NCBI GenBank assembly: GCA_003344405.1
Contig: NOWV01000134.1
Location: 62,001-126,000 of the forward strand
DNA length: 64,000 nucleotides
DNA from: Trichoplax sp. H2
Taxonomy: Eukaryota > Placozoa > Uniplacotomia > Trichoplacea
Direction of reading: 5' to 3'
Both the position numbers and the translations under genes were made by a program. This document shows, piece after piece, positions 44,628-57,988 of this stretch. The notes beneath the pieces are model-generated. The model was given only the letters and a program-made list of their open reading frames with translations. It was not told the origin of the DNA and ran no database searches. Each line of letters opens with the position of its first letter. The first letter of the stretch is position 1.

Positions 44628-46389
44628 ACGATTAGCATGTTACTAGCTATGAGTCTATACTAGCTACGTATTTCGTCTAAAAAAATTATTACGATCCTAC
44701 ATGTCTTTAGTGATACATATCGTTTACGTTAACTTTATCATTCCATCGTTGTCTAATTGAAAGATGTTGTAGCACCTTGAATCAATTAGACATGTAATAT
44801 CTTGGAGGCTAATTTATAAATGGCGTTTAGATTGATTAACCTGTGTTATAACAGTTATCGTATATACCTATTATTATAATTGTGCTCCCTTTTTCATATT
44901 TTTAACGTCGTATTTATTTACTTAATTACGACGCATGGACTGATTTCTATGAATGATAGGCGGATCGAAGGTAGAGTTTATCTCTAAATTAATGCTGAAT
45001 TGAGTTTCTAAATTATCAAGTTACGATGACATTGATAATTTATTAATTAATTTACTTCCCTACAAAATAAGCATTTTTCTGAGTAATAATAAGTACATTA
45101 AAGAATTGCTACAGCTTGTTCTTGTTACTTATTATTTGTTCTATCATGATATACATCATGGAATAATTTCTACACGAAGCCAATGTCGACTTCTAGTTCT
45201 ATAAGAAATGATAATGATCAAGAATAAATCAAGCTACAGTATTACACTCTGATTTTTTCCTTCGGCTACAGGATTGTTAGACTATTTGAATTTTTCGAAT
45301 GGGCGGATATGGATGCCATTTTCCAGAAGAAAATACAACATAGCCAGCTAGATTTAGCATAGTCAGCGATTATTTACGGCTTGCAAATAAATGCTTACAA
45401 GCTTTTTTTTTAATCCTATTGCTGCTCACTGTAGAGATTAGTAATAATTGATGTTTGAAAAAATATATAAAGTCACTCAGCGTATGGTCATTTATTTTTA
45501 TATTTACTGATTCATCAGTCTCAATCTCTACTTTTAAGGTTGTCGTAATATGATTCTGTAAAGCCGTAACTTATCATTCAGTATTGCATACCTTGTACTC
45601 TATGTGGATCAATAATAATCAATCAATTTATCAGTCAGAATGAAATATACTAATCAGAGTGAATCGATGATAGGCCAATTATTGTTCAGTTGCGTTATGT
45701 CTCTAAATTAGGTTTTAGTAACTTTAGTGGGATTGCTGTCTAGCTGTTGATGCTGGTCGTTATTAAAATATTGAACTATTGCATGCAGCCTTAATATCTT
45801 CGTATTCTATACCAACTTGCTCAATGAATGCTTACCTTCTCATTGCATCGCGGTAATTATTTTTTTGCTGGCTAGAAAGTAATGAAATGATGCATGCCAC
45901 TCCATGCAATACTACTTCTGTTCACCAATAATGTTCATGATGTTATGCGCTACGCCATCGCCGTATTTTACACGGTTTAGCAGCACCGTATAATGTTGCT
46001 GTACACGGCCTTAAGTGAAATTATCGACGTGGCAGATTGGATCATGAATTGAATTTAGGATTGTTGATATTGGTATCCATTCTTTGCTTATTTTTCCCTA
46101 CCAACGGACTGTAATTAGCCATTGCTCATACTTTATATATTATCATCGAAGCGATCAATTTGTTGGCCAATGTATTATTTTGTTAATTTATCTACATATA
46201 TTTACATGTCGATGTTTTAGAATCACTTTAGACGGTAAGCATTGCGGGCTCTTCAATGGCAAGCTAATCATTGCTTTAATAGCAAGCAAATAGAAAGTCA
46301 TTGAATAATATTCTCTACGACTATCATAAATGGGCAACGTATACTACAGGGTCTACTTAGCCATCATTCGGACTAATCAATATAATCAT
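44628..46389. other. Intergenic AT-rich spacer
   Basis: 1.8 kb with no supportable gene. An 11-bp inverted repeat with a 21-nt loop lies at 44750-44792 (TGTCTAATTGA and TCAATTAGACA), about 125 bp after the P450 stop. Confidence 0.5.
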
Positions 46390-47560
46390 TATAAGAATTA
46401 ATTAATCAAGACAGTACTGTGTATTGCATCGTAGGATAAAGCGATGGTATCGCCTAGCGAAGCTTTTGCAGTGGATTGTGCAGTGTTTCATGATATAAGG
46501 AGTGTTCCTAAGCGATGTCATGGTTTGATAGCGCCTACCAATTTATACTTCATGGTTAATGCTATTCTACTATCATCACTACTCAAATGAGAAGGAATGA
46601 CAACATTTTAGAATTAACACACTGCATCGTCGGATCGACCGATCGTATCGACTCGTGATGCTTTTGCAGTTGATCGTTGATAATTTGATTCTACACACTA
46701 TTTTGTTTTAGTGAGTGTTCCTAAGTAAAGTCATAGCATCGTAGCGCATACAAATGTAGAGGACTATTCTAATATTATTATCGCCGTCATAGTCGATATT
46801 ACTCTACTATCATCGCCGTTCCAATGAGGAATGACAACATTTTAGAATTAATTAATCAATACGGTACTGTGTATTGCATCGTAGGATAAACCGATGGCAT
46901 CGTCTGGCGAAGCTTTTTGCAGTGGATTGTGCGGTGTGTTTCATGATATAAATGAGGAATGAGAACATTTTAGAATTAATTAATCAATACTGTACTGTGT
47001 ATTGCATCGTAGGATAAACCGATGGCATCGCCTGGCGAAGCTTTTTGCAGTGGATTGTGCGGTGTGTTTTATGATATAAGGAGTGTTCGTAAGTAATGTC
47101 ATAGCATCGTAGCGCATACAAATGTAGAGGACTATTCTAATTATTATTATCGCCGTCATAGTCGATATTACTCTACTATCATCGCCGTTCCAATGAGGAA
47201 TGACAACATTTTAGAATTAATCAATACAGTACTGTGTATTGCATCGTAGGATAAACCGATGGCATCGCCTGGCGAAGCTATTTGCAGTGGATTGTGCGGT
47301 GTGTTTTATGATATAAGGAGTGTTCCTAAGTAATGTCATAGCATCATAGCGCATACAAATGTAGAGGACTATTCTAATTATTATTATCGCCGTCATAGTC
47401 GATATTACTCTACTATCATCCCTGGCGAAGCTTTTTGCAGTGGATTGTGCTGTGTGTTTCATGATATAAGGAGTGTTCGTAAGTGATGTCATGGCTTACA
47501 AGCACACACCAATTTATACGTCATAGTCGATACTATTCTACTATCATCACTGCTCTAAAT
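46390..47560 (+). repeat. Irregular minisatellite, about 130-450 bp spacing
   Basis: A unit headed by GTATTGCATCGTAGGATAAA recurs at about 46426, 46876, 47004 and 47241, with a diverged head near 46623 and a headless copy near 47415. Within units the strings GAAGCTTTTTGCAGTGGATT, ATGATATAAGGAGTGTTC and ATCATCGCCGTTCCAATGAG repeat. Some units are internally deleted. Open stretches within it are repeat by-products. Confidence 0.85.
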
Positions 47561-47895
47561 GAGGGATGACATCATTTTGCAATCGATACTGGTTATGCTT
47601 TTATAGTTTGTTACGTTGCAGTCTTTTATCTACAAGTGATGTCATGCCTTCACAGGTCATACCACTAGGGTGGACGTGTGGACGTCCACGTCAACATTCT
47701 CTTTGTTGGCTGGTGTCCATACGATACACGGATGTGAAGACGACTTTGTATTGGTTTTACTGCCCCCCTCGCCCTGATCGAGACACTCATGTAACGATTG
47801 CTTTGTATGGGTTGTAGTGCCACACCCTGATCGATACCAGCAAGCGTTGACGTTGGCCGACGGTTGACGCCGACGCATAGAAGACTATTTGCAGA

Positions 47896-50800
47896 ATGGC
47901 GCACATCGACGATGGAGCAAGAAGCTCTTTCAAAATATTTGCTAACATTTTCATCTCATTCATTGGTTCTGGAATCCTTGCCTTGCCATATGCTTTTAAA
48001 GAAGTCAGTTTACTGATAAACTAGGATAAAATTGGGTTCAAGTGAAATAAACAGTAGAATATACAATCAACTCCACTCGGGGTTGCTAAACGAGCAGTCA
48101 TCGATTGCCACTATCTGGCTGGTCGTTATTGCAGATTATGGACGACTTTAGACGATCATCATCATCATCATCATCGTTCAAGGCTAACTTTACCTATTCC
48201 AAGCTTACTCTTTGTATCAATCGATTCATCAGTATCATGACGATGTAGGTCTACAATCGATTTTCATGCAATGCAATCCGGCATCAATGTTGATACCACC
48301 ATGGCCAGCAATGGACATCATCTTCACTCTCGACGTGCAGCCCATATAATCACATTATAAATCATTTTGTCATGGCGACGCAATCCATAAATTGACAGTT
48401 GCATCACAACCACCAAATCTTTGCTCGATGATAGCAATATCGCGCTGTACTGTAGTATTCCACATGGTACGGCAGGTTTCTTTGCTTGCACACGGTAGCT
48501 TACAGCACTACAGCGTTGAATGGTAATCTTAGCAGGCTATCAGGCGATGAAGAACTTGGATGATGATGATGATAATGTTGTACTGTACTCTAAACTACCC
48601 CTAAACTCTCCAGTCCATGCGAATATATCGACAGTAGAGACAAGTCTGCAGTAGATGAAGAATTCTATTTGATCTGTTGTTTCCACTTACACTGGAGTTC
48701 TATCGTCAAACCTGTTTGACTCTAAAACTAAGCTGCTATGAATTCAGTCGTCCAGATTATTCAATTAATTATTTTTCATTTACTTTTAATCTAATCAACA
48801 AATTTATACATTAGTAATTACATAATACAAGCAGGGATATTATTCATTTCCGCCTTTCCCAAGTAACCATCGATCATTAACTTGACTAGAATAGTATATT
48901 CAAGGAGAAGAGATTTTTTAATTGCAATTTTACCATTCAACATCAATCATTGTTTTGTTCATTCTAGGCTGGTGTCATCGAAGGCAGTTTAATTCTATGT
49001 ATTGTTGGTTTATTAAGGTAAGATCGCATTTTTCCTTTCTAAAGTAGACCAATTTTGCAGCCTGGTTTGGGCTACAACCCAATACCAGTATATGCAAGAA
49101 ACGAATTGACTATGCTGACTCATTAAGAAATTATCTTGTCCATTGGATCTCACAGTATCAAGGCGATGCTTTTGCTAATCGATTGTAAAGATGAAATTAG
49201 TACTTCCAGAAGATGGACACGAACCGTTAATAATAATAATCTTAATGAAGAAGACTCTGCATTTAAAACCAAACCAGTAGAAGTTAGCTATGGCGATTTA
49301 GGTTAATGCAAGATAAAATGTCACATTAAAAATAAATGCTGGGATAAATTTCTTCTATTTGTATGCTTTACTAATGAGTTTACAGTACGTTGGACCAAGT
49401 AGAATTCTATTCTTTGCTAGTCTCTACCATTCGAGTACATATCCAAACTTTCTATCGCTAAGACGTCATTATCTTCAATGGTTGTTTTCCTTTAAAAAAA
49501 TTTTCTAGGATTTTATGCACTCGGCTATTCTGGACGGATATTAGTTGAAACTGCGATAATCATTTCACAAACTGGTAAAGGAATATTAATTTTTAATAAC
49601 AAAGCAGTACTGTCTCATGATTGCAAAACATAGAGTTAAAGAAAGCATTTCTTTCCATTTTGTACTAATTGTATTATAATTACGTATAAATGATTCTCCC
49701 GGTATATTACCTAATGCCGCAAAATCATAAATTGTTGAATAATTATAGACAATTCATTTCGTTCTATTTTGTAACAATAAATGGCTCTCCTGGTGATAAT
49801 TTACACCACATGCAGCAAAATCATAAATCGGTCTACCATAGAATGAAAGTTATAATCGATATTCGTGAACCCTGACATGTTTTCCAACAATTTTAAATCA
49901 TTTGATATGATTCTTGTTGTGGATAGGATTTGGATGTGCGTATTTAATTTTTATCACCGAGAATTTAAAAACCATGGTGGCCGATTATCGAATGTAAGTT
50001 GGCTACCTTTTACAATCTTACATTGCATAATGTATTGTAGTCTTTGACTTGCTATCATACTGGTGTAACTTTGCCAACTTGTTTAAATTTAATTCAACTT
50101 CATTGTAGTTGGCATGTCATAATTTTATATTTACACAGTATTTCGCGCACACGACCGTAGTTGAGAAGCTATAACCACATCTTGCTCTATTACTTGACAA
50201 TGTAACATCTGTTGACATTTTATTCAATATTGGCAGGTTATATTATTTAATCATTCTACTACCTCCATTATTTCTGTTGGTTTGTTTGAAAAGTTTAAAA
50301 AGCCTTGCTGTATTCAGGTTGGTTAGCGCAAAGTAGTCAATTGTAATAGATGACTAGAATGCAAAGACATTGAACTTATAATGAATAATTCTGTCTATTC
50401 TGTCTACTTTGATAGCCTCTTTGCTGATTTTGCCAATGTTTTAGCCTACGGAGTAGTATTTTGGTTCGACTTTGCTCATTTTGGCTCCATTGAGTATGAT
50501 TTTTACCAGTCATTTTTATGCCATAAACGAAATGGAAGCTAATATGTTTTACTTCTTTAATTCTATTCCATCTTGGCACAGAATTCATCCCAGGGTTATG
50601 TCTCTTGATGGATTAGCTTTCTTTCTTGGAATTTCAATATACTGTTATGAGGTTGATATGTCAGCTTTTATTTTTACCTACTTAGACTGAATCGTAATAG
50701 ATATCGTATGCAGTATTATGATATAAGCAATTTTTCAACTGCAAATAGGGTGCCGGGATGATTTTAGAGCTGCATGCCTCTGTTGCGGCCGATAGCAAAG

Positions 50801-51988
50801 ATAAATTTAAAAAGTAATTATATTTGCCTTATATGTAAACATGCGCTTGTATTTGCTCGACTTTAAAAGCTGCGCCTATAATTAAGTGATTTGTCATCCG
50901 GTTTCTATTTCTGTAGTCTATTCAAGATTTCATTAGTTCTAATTACGGTGTTATATATCGCCTTTGGAATGTGTGGCTACTTGGTGAGTTTTGTCAATTT
51001 TTCATTCACAATATTTTTCGCTCTGAGTAAATATAAGAGCATGTATTATTAAGCAATTTTCGCTAGTCTAATAACTCGTTTGTTTTATATTTCAGTCCTT
51101 TGGACCTGCTACAAACAATATTATAACGTTAAATCTACCACCTGGTATATTTTCTATACAAAAATGCTTATCTTATTTTATGTCCAATTACTCTTAATGT
51201 TCTAATTACTATAGGTGTGATGCCCTTAACCGTCAAAATATGCCTGTGCTTCGCTCTATTTTTCACTTACCCAAGTAAGAAGTGTAATATTTGCCAATGG
51301 CGTAGTTACTTTGTACTAACGGTCCAAATTTAAATATTTTCCTTAGTGATGATGTTTCCTGTTATCCACATCTTGGAAGAAAAATTCCTAGTCCGTAATA
51401 ATTCTACTAGCGCTGGGGTAATGAAAGCGTGCAGTGATAATATAAATTATCAGTAATATCTACATTTGAAAGTATAAAGAAAAATTAGTGCTAACATTTT
51501 TTTTTGCGTGGATGTCAATTTCCCTACGTGTAGCTTCTACTTCGCGCCGGAACGGTATTGCTGACTGGAGTAATTGTCCTTGCTATTCCAAATTTTTCCA
51601 CGTTGATGGCACTAGTTGGGTCATGCTGTTGTACATTGCTAGCATTTATTTTGCCTGGATGGTTTCACCTTTGTATATTTCGTGGGTAAGGAGTACTATA
51701 TTACTGCAAGGTTGTCCTAATTCTGAGATTATTACTCTTTAAATCCGATTTACAAAACAATAACTTGTTTCATTAGTGAATTGACTAAAACTCAGGAGGT
51801 ATTAGACTATGGGCTAATCGTGATTGGATTCATTGGGTAAGTTTAGATTCATTTGAAATGATGCATATAAATGCCACTTATCCTATTTGTCAAGCTAATA
51901 AGTTATGGAAATACTTTTATACTTATTTCACAGAACGATTATAGGTACGAAGGACGCTTTGGGAAGACTGATGACGTCGGCACACTAG
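47896..51988 (+). CDS. AAAP-family amino-acid transporter (SLC36/AVT3-like), 16 exons
   Basis: Exons by GT-AG borders: 47896-48003, 48968-49017, 49156-49301, 49509-49574, 49927-49993, 50237-50317, 50416-50493, 50582-50651, 50749-50813, 50917-50983, 51096-51144, 51215-51274, 51347-51417, 51534-51685, 51777-51836, 51934-51988. They sum to 1245 nt, exactly 415 codons (414 aa), with every phase matching. The product starts MAHIDDGARSSFKIFANIF and shows the AAAP signature GSGILALPYAFKEAGVIEGS in TM1-2, then YGDLGFYALGYSGRILVE, IYCYEGAGMILEL, YIAFGMCGYLSFG and NFSTLMALVGSCCCTLLAF, ending GTIIGTKDALGRLMTSAH. The family exports or imports small amino acids with protons at the plasma membrane, lysosome or vacuole; the substrate is not readable. 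The tail-to-tail neighbour is TRAPPC2. Confidence 0.93.
48155..48175. repeat. ATC microsatellite
   Basis: Seven ATC trinucleotides within intron 1 of the transporter gene. Confidence 0.9.
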
Positions 51989-52764
51989 ACGTTGGAATCA
52001 CTAAACATACCGCAATATTTATGATTCTCTTTCTCCGATTGCAAAGTTTTGCAATGTGAAGAATATTATCATTTTCAATCAAATTGCTACAGCAGTACTA
52101 ATTTGTTGTATCTTTAACAATAGTGCATAAGAATTTCGAAAAATTTACGACACACAATTGTGTATATTCTCATTAGTCGGTAAGGTGCTTAACGTTGTAG
52201 TTAGTTCATAACTATGTAAATGGTTATTGCTAACCCGTTATCCCTGCGTATTAAATTGCGTTAGTCTTTGTCATTCGTAGCAATTGACTACATGACAAAG
52301 TGTATAAAAAATTGTATAATATCTTTTCTAATTCGAAACTAAGCATAGTTTCTATGTACGTATTTACCCCGTACTAATACTAGACAAAAAGATTGCATTG
52401 TTAATAATGTATGATTCAGCCTGGCATAACTAGCAGTTAACTGCAATATGATATAATATAAGAGGTTGTCATATCCCTCAACATGTTTAATAATTTGTCA
52501 TTTCTTAAAATATCATTAATTTTAATGAACCATTAACTTACTTTATATGTAATGTATTATATTGGATGATCAGATGTTATTAGTTTGCGACATTTAAACT
52601 AGTAAAATTCGAATAAGAAATGGACAAAAATTGGGAATTTTTTATTTTCCTTCTCTATTTACAAGATTTGTGCTATATTGGTTTGCAGGCCTAATAACCG
52701 TTAAACTATCAGTGAATATTAAAATTACACGGAGATTCTTCATTTGCCGTACTACAAGGATTTT
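51989..52764. other. Spacer between convergent genes
   Basis: About 780 bp between the stop codons of the transporter (plus) and TRAPPC2 (minus). It must hold both 3' UTRs. Nothing else seen. Confidence 0.6.
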
Positions 52765-55341
52765 TTAGTTAAATAAATGCTTTCTCGCTGCATTCAGGAC
52801 TTTCTTTTCAAATGCTGGCATTTCAATTGGTGTTCCAATGTCATAGAAAGGATTCATTAGGACCTTCAATAAAAACGAGAGTAGTGCAATGGATTCATTC
52901 TTAATGACAGGTCTACGACAAATGGTAATACTATCTGTTAAATGAGCACATTATCGTAAACCGTCAGCAAAGCGACGGGAGTTTGCACTAGTAATTATAA
53001 TATTTATCTACATGCAAAACTGCGATCTGAGTACTACTGTCCATTAGTAGCAGTAAACTAATGCAGCTAATGAATGTAGTACCAAGTATACGCATATAGC
53101 TAATATCAACATGGTCTAACAACTCAACTAAACGGATACTTTCATACCTTTACAAAGAGTTCGTAAACTTCACCAAAAAAATTCTTGATGCCATCTTCGT
53201 TTTTAGCGTCATGTAAAACAATAAATCTAGCACCTAAAAATGTGTTAAGGTAATTGCTCAAACCAGACAATCATTCCATTTACGGTCCAAAAAAACTGTT
53301 CTTAAAACTTTATGCTACAATACTGTATGTTCTAAAATGCTCTAAAGCTATTTCCTTCTTTGGCATTTATGAATACAAAATCTTTTAACAAGTATGAAAC
53401 AGGCCAAGTGCTTGCAAATTGAACCACTATGATAGCAATATCTTGGCATGATACTCAAAATTGGCCTACAGCAGTATAAGCATGAGATTAGAGTTCTTCT
53501 AAGAATGTCATGAAATTATCCATTTCTTATTAGATTAACAGTAGGTCGTCAAAGCAAGGTTACATAAGTACGGCAATTATATGCTTAGCTATAACTGAAA
53601 TGACTTCGCCAGTTGACTAAGACGCGGTAAAGAGATAGTATTAAAGCCGTTATCCGAGACTATCGTAATGCTAGTTTATAAAGTCAAACAATTTCTATGC
53701 TTAGTTTAAAAGGATATCACCAGCGGTAACCAAGGCAGAAACTAGCCATTCATTGAATTTATCTATAACCTTTAAATACCTAAATGGATAGATGCAATTA
53801 CATTACTTCAATTTCATTCTCCATAGGAGGAATTTATACCTCCGTTAATAATATTATAATCAATTTATGTGATAATATGTGTGTTATCGATAGATACTGT
53901 AGAGATGATTGTCAGCAAAATGATCAATATTATCAATCCAGGAAAAAGTATCAAGTGTCTTAACTCTACAGCATTATTTAAGGTGAATGCCGTCATCTGT
54001 TAGATGCAACATCAGCAACTATCGAATTTATAACATAATCTAAGTAGACTGATATGGCATTATTGAATTACTAGAGGCTATACAGTATCATCATCTATTG
54101 ATGCATTTGAAGAGCTTGTAACCAAATTAATGCGAGTACAACATTAATTAATTATCGAATAGTGGAAGGCCATCATTTAATAGTAGAAAAGTAACTGGAG
54201 AACTGGAAGCGCAATTAATATATAACATTATTGAATGGAGATTACATCGTCATGTACTAGTAGATATGTAACTGTATACGAGTAGCTTATCATCTTAACG
54301 ACCCTTGATTAGAAGAATCAATTAAAACTCTGTTACAGGTTAATCGATTCATCATATGACTGTAGCAGACTATTAAGACAATCTAGGATGGATATTAATT
54401 TCCTATGCCTACTCAAATAGCAATAACTTTTACTTACATGGAATTAGTATTCCACATCACCTCATCGACGATATCCAGTGACGAATGGACTATAAACTGA
54501 TTTAAATGCTTATGATCTTCTCTCTTTTAGCCGTGATGAAAAAAGGACAAAGTTTCATCATAAGATACATTGCTAAAATTGTTTATAGGTGCATTATGAA
54601 AAGAAAAATAAAATGGTTGTGCACTTAATAAGAACAAAGTACTAATAATAGCTCTATGCACTGATCCTATTTTCGGTTTACAAACTGACTCTACGTATAC
54701 AAGTAGACGATAGATCCAATCAATGTTGATTATAAAACTTGCATCTAAAAAATGAATGCTTTCACGATACCACTTGTGATCACGTAGGAGACAGACTTGT
54801 CTTGCTTTCATGTAAAATTGTAGATTGCTACTACTGTTGTATCCATATACTACCAGAGGATGTAGTACTCTACTGTACATTAAAACTAGTAGCTAGCAAT
54901 ATCCGTGCTATTGCTTTAAGATGGATATCGACTGAAAATAAAGTTTTTACAGACTCTCTATTCAATCCATCTACCATTCCAACTAGGGTTCATTTTAAAA
55001 ATATCATTTCATGGTGTATATTGATTGACAGTATGGCTACTTTCGAAAATCTCTATCAAGAGAAGACACTTGTACAACGTTTAAAAAAGCCATTCTAAGC
55101 GTACGAATCGATTGAATCGTTGAAAAATAAATTTGGGGATAGGATTTGCTTCCATTTTATTAACCGAGGTCTAACGATAGACGATTGCCATCTCCTCTCT
55201 GCAAGGCTTGCAACTTACTTTATTAGCATTCTGCTCTCGTGATCCACCAATAACATCGCCACCTTTAGTAGCCGACAATTCAATCTCAAAGAGTGGATTG
55301 TCATGGCGTCCAACAATTGCCAAGTAATACTGATTGGTCAT
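52765..55341 (-). CDS. TRAPPC2: TRAPP complex subunit 2 (sedlin), five exons
   Basis: Minus-strand exons: 55341-55219, 54508-54438, 53779-53721, 53233-53148, 52863-52765. They total 438 nt (145 aa plus stop), all phases matching. The protein begins [20 protein letters not shown] and continues [58 protein letters not shown] and [10 protein letters not shown], ending AARKHLFN. This matches sedlin across its whole length (human about 140 aa). Sedlin is a longin-fold core subunit of the TRAPP tethering complexes that act in ER-to-Golgi traffic as Rab1 exchange factors. Compared with human it has a somewhat longer loop after the first strand ([15 protein letters not shown]). A second, gap-truncated copy of exon 1 lies at 56329-56269. 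Two overlapping antisense open stretches in intron 1 (54527-54880 and 54739-55098) are not part of it. Confidence 0.95.
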
Positions 55342-56248
55342 AGTCTGCAAGATTTTCCTTAATGCTAAGCTGTCGAATGAAGGATGAAAGACTACAAGAA
55401 GCTCAAAAGCATCCAGTACATGGATTAATTGCAATCGATGTCCAATTCTGCCTCTTCCAATATGCTCCTAGGTTGTCTTTTAACTGCGAGTCGATCGCAT
55501 ACGGATCGATTACATTTTAGGTCTGTCACGGGTAGTACAATAAGTCAAGCTATGGATAATCTTGCACCAACAACTTCCCCTAAAACGCTCTCTCCTCCTC
55601 TTATACTGTACGCTATATGGTGTTGTATTTAGGGACAAATCCCTATACAAAGACACTACAGTATTGGAAAGTCCGGCATACCAGTCGGAGGACTAGCAAG
55701 GATTTTTGAAATCTTGCATGCAGGTTTGACTTCTTCTCCATGCACATTAATGCTCCAATCTTGCAAAATGGGACAGATTGTCATGATAATACTCTAATTT
55801 AAGCGATATACAGTACAAGCAATGTGGAATAGCTTCAGATTTGAATGGATTGCCTTTATTCATGTAAGCAATGTCTGATAGCTTCCCGTTCCAATAGGTT
55901 GATTCCCTTTTGGTAACCATGATGGCAATCAAGCAGGCCTACAAGAAAGGCTTGATAGATGGGCTGCTTGAGATTGAAATAGATTGCCTCTTTTAACTTA
56001 GGATGATCTAATTGAAACACAAGAAATGACTGATACTGTCGCTTTCAATGGATTCCCTTTATTCAATACGAGTAGCAAAAGAGCTAATGAGCGTAAGAGC
56101 AAAGCGTCGCACAGCATTTGACCTAGTAAGGCTTATACGAACACGGAATCGGATAGCTAAACTATTCGAGGCAGGAAAAGGTGATGGAATGGCATCAGCT
56201 CAATTTGGAATATAAGCTCATGGACAACAAGTTGGAGTAGAAGCAATC
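55342..56248. repeat. TRAPPC2 upstream region, left copy of a local duplication
   Basis: This is the 5' region of TRAPPC2. From 55281 (in exon 1) to about 55860 it is nearly identical to 56269-56850, offset 988 bp. The part from about 56030 to 56248 recurs at about 57800-58020. An open frame of 55 codons (56048-56215) recurs at 57821-57988 with two amino-acid differences. Confidence 0.8.
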
Positions 56249-56268
56249 NNNNNNNNNNNNNNNNNNNN
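56249..56268. other. Assembly gap (20 N)
   Basis: Fixed-size gap. The right side restarts in the middle of a second TRAPPC2 exon 1, so the duplication may be real or an assembly join of two haplotypes. Confidence 0.99.
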
Positions 56269-56329
56269 CAATCTCAAAGAGTGGATTGTCATGGCGTCCA
56301 ACAATTGCCAAGTAATACTGATTGGTCAT
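56269..56329 (-). pseudogene. Second, truncated copy of TRAPPC2 exon 1
   Basis: It encodes [20 protein letters not shown] again on the minus strand and is cut off by the gap. With no downstream exons on this side it cannot make sedlin as assembled. Confidence 0.85.
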
Positions 56330-56849
56330 AGTCTGCAAGATTTTCCTTAATGCTAAGCTGTCGAATGAAGGAAGGATGAAAGACTACAAGAAGCTCAAGA
56401 GCATCCAGTAAATGGATTAATTGCAATCGATGTCCAATTCTGCCTCTTCCAATATGCTCCTAGGTTGTCTTTTAACTACGAGTCGATCGCATACGGATCG
56501 ATTACATTTTAGGTCTGTCACGGGTAGTACACTAAGTCAAGCTATGGATAATCTTGCACCAACAACTTCCCCTAAAACGCTCTCTCCTCCTCTTATACTG
56601 TACGCTATATGGTGTTGTATTTAGGGACAAATCCCTATACAAAGACACTACAGTATTGGAAAGTCCGGCATACCAGTCGGAGGACTAGCAAGGATTTTTG
56701 AAATCTTGCATGCAGGTTTGACTTCTTCTCCATGCACATTAATGCTCCAATCTTGCAAAATGGGAAAGATTGTCATGATAATACTCTAATTTAAGCGATA
56801 TACAGTACAAGCAATGTGGAATAGCTTCAGATTTGAATGGATTTCCTTT

Positions 56850-57800
56850 ATTCATGCTACTGGAATGCAATAGACAAGTAAGCAATGTCTGATAGCTTCC
56901 CCTTCCAATAGGTTGATTCCCTTTGCTAACCATGATGGCAATCAAGCAGGCCTACAAGAAAGGCTTGATAGATTGGCTGCTTGAGATTTAGATAGATTGC
57001 TTCTTTTAACTTAGGATGATCTAATTGACACACAAGAAATGACTAATGCTGTCGCTTTCAATGGATTCCCTTTATTCATGATACTGGAATGCAATAGACA
57101 AGTAAGCAATGTCTGATAGCTTCCCGTTGCAATGGGTTGATTCCCTTTGCTAACCATGATGGCAATCAAGCAGGCCTACAAGAAAGGCTTGATAGATTGG
57201 CTGCTTGAGATTGAAATAGATTGCCTCTTTTAACTTAGGATGATCTCATTGACACACAAGAAATGACTGATACTGTCGCTTTCAATGGATTCCCTTTATT
57301 CATGATACTGGAATGCAATAGACAAGTAAGCAATGTCTGATAGCTTCCCGTTGCAATGGGTTGATTCCCTTTGCTAACCATGATGGCAATCAAGCAGGCC
57401 TACAAGAAAGGCTTGATAGATTGACTGCTTGAGATTTAGATAGATTGCTTCTTTTAACTTAGGATGATCTCATTGGCACTCAAGAAATGACTAATGCTGT
57501 CGCTTTCAATGGATTCCCTTTATTCAATACGAGTAGCAAAAGAGCNNNNNNNNNNNNNNNNNNNNACACAAGAAATGACTGATACTGTCGCTTTCAATGG
57601 ATTCCCTTTATTCATGATACTGGAATGCAATAGACAAGTAAGCAATGTCTGATAGCTTCCCGTTGCAATGGGTTGATTCCCTTTGCTAACCATGATGGCA
57701 ATCAAGCAGGCCTACAAGAAAGGCTTGATAGATTGACTGCTTGAGATTTAGATAGATTGCTTCTTTTAACTTAGGATGATCTCATTGGCACTCAAGAAAT
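56850..57800 (+). repeat. 224-bp tandem repeat
   Basis: Unit landmarks AGACAAGTAAGCAATGTCTG occur at about 56873, 57097, 57321 and 57633. The first three are spaced exactly 224 bp; the last interval spans a gap. Each unit also contains CAATCAAGCAGGCCTACAAG and CTTTTAACTTAGGATGATCT. Neighbouring units are almost identical, so the array is young and its copy number in the assembly is unreliable. Confidence 0.9.
57546..57565. other. Assembly gap (20 N)
   Basis: A gap inside the 224-bp repeat array. Confidence 0.99.
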
Positions 57801-57820
57801 GACTAATGCTGTCGCTTTCA

Positions 57821-57988
57821 ATGGATTCCCTTTATTCAATACGAGTAGCAAAAGAGCAAATGAGCGTAAGAGCAAAGCGTAGTACAGCATTTGACCTAGT
57901 AAGGCTTATACGAACACGGAATCGGATAGCTAAACTATTCGAGGCAGGAAAAGGTGATGGAATGGCATCAGCTCAATTTGGAATATAA
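57821..57988 (+). other. Small duplicated open frame (55 codons), function unknown
   Basis: The frame begins MDSLYSIRVAKEQMSVRAKR and ends GMASAQFGI. The copy at 56048-56215 differs at two residues (Q to L, S to R). The peptide is basic and not low-complexity, but I recognise no family. Two recent copies staying open is weak evidence, because the copies are nearly identical anyway. Confidence 0.2.

Noticed and set aside
54527-55098. Two overlapping antisense open frames of 117 and 119 codons
   Set aside because: Both lie within intron 1 of TRAPPC2, overlap each other and show no recognisable domain.
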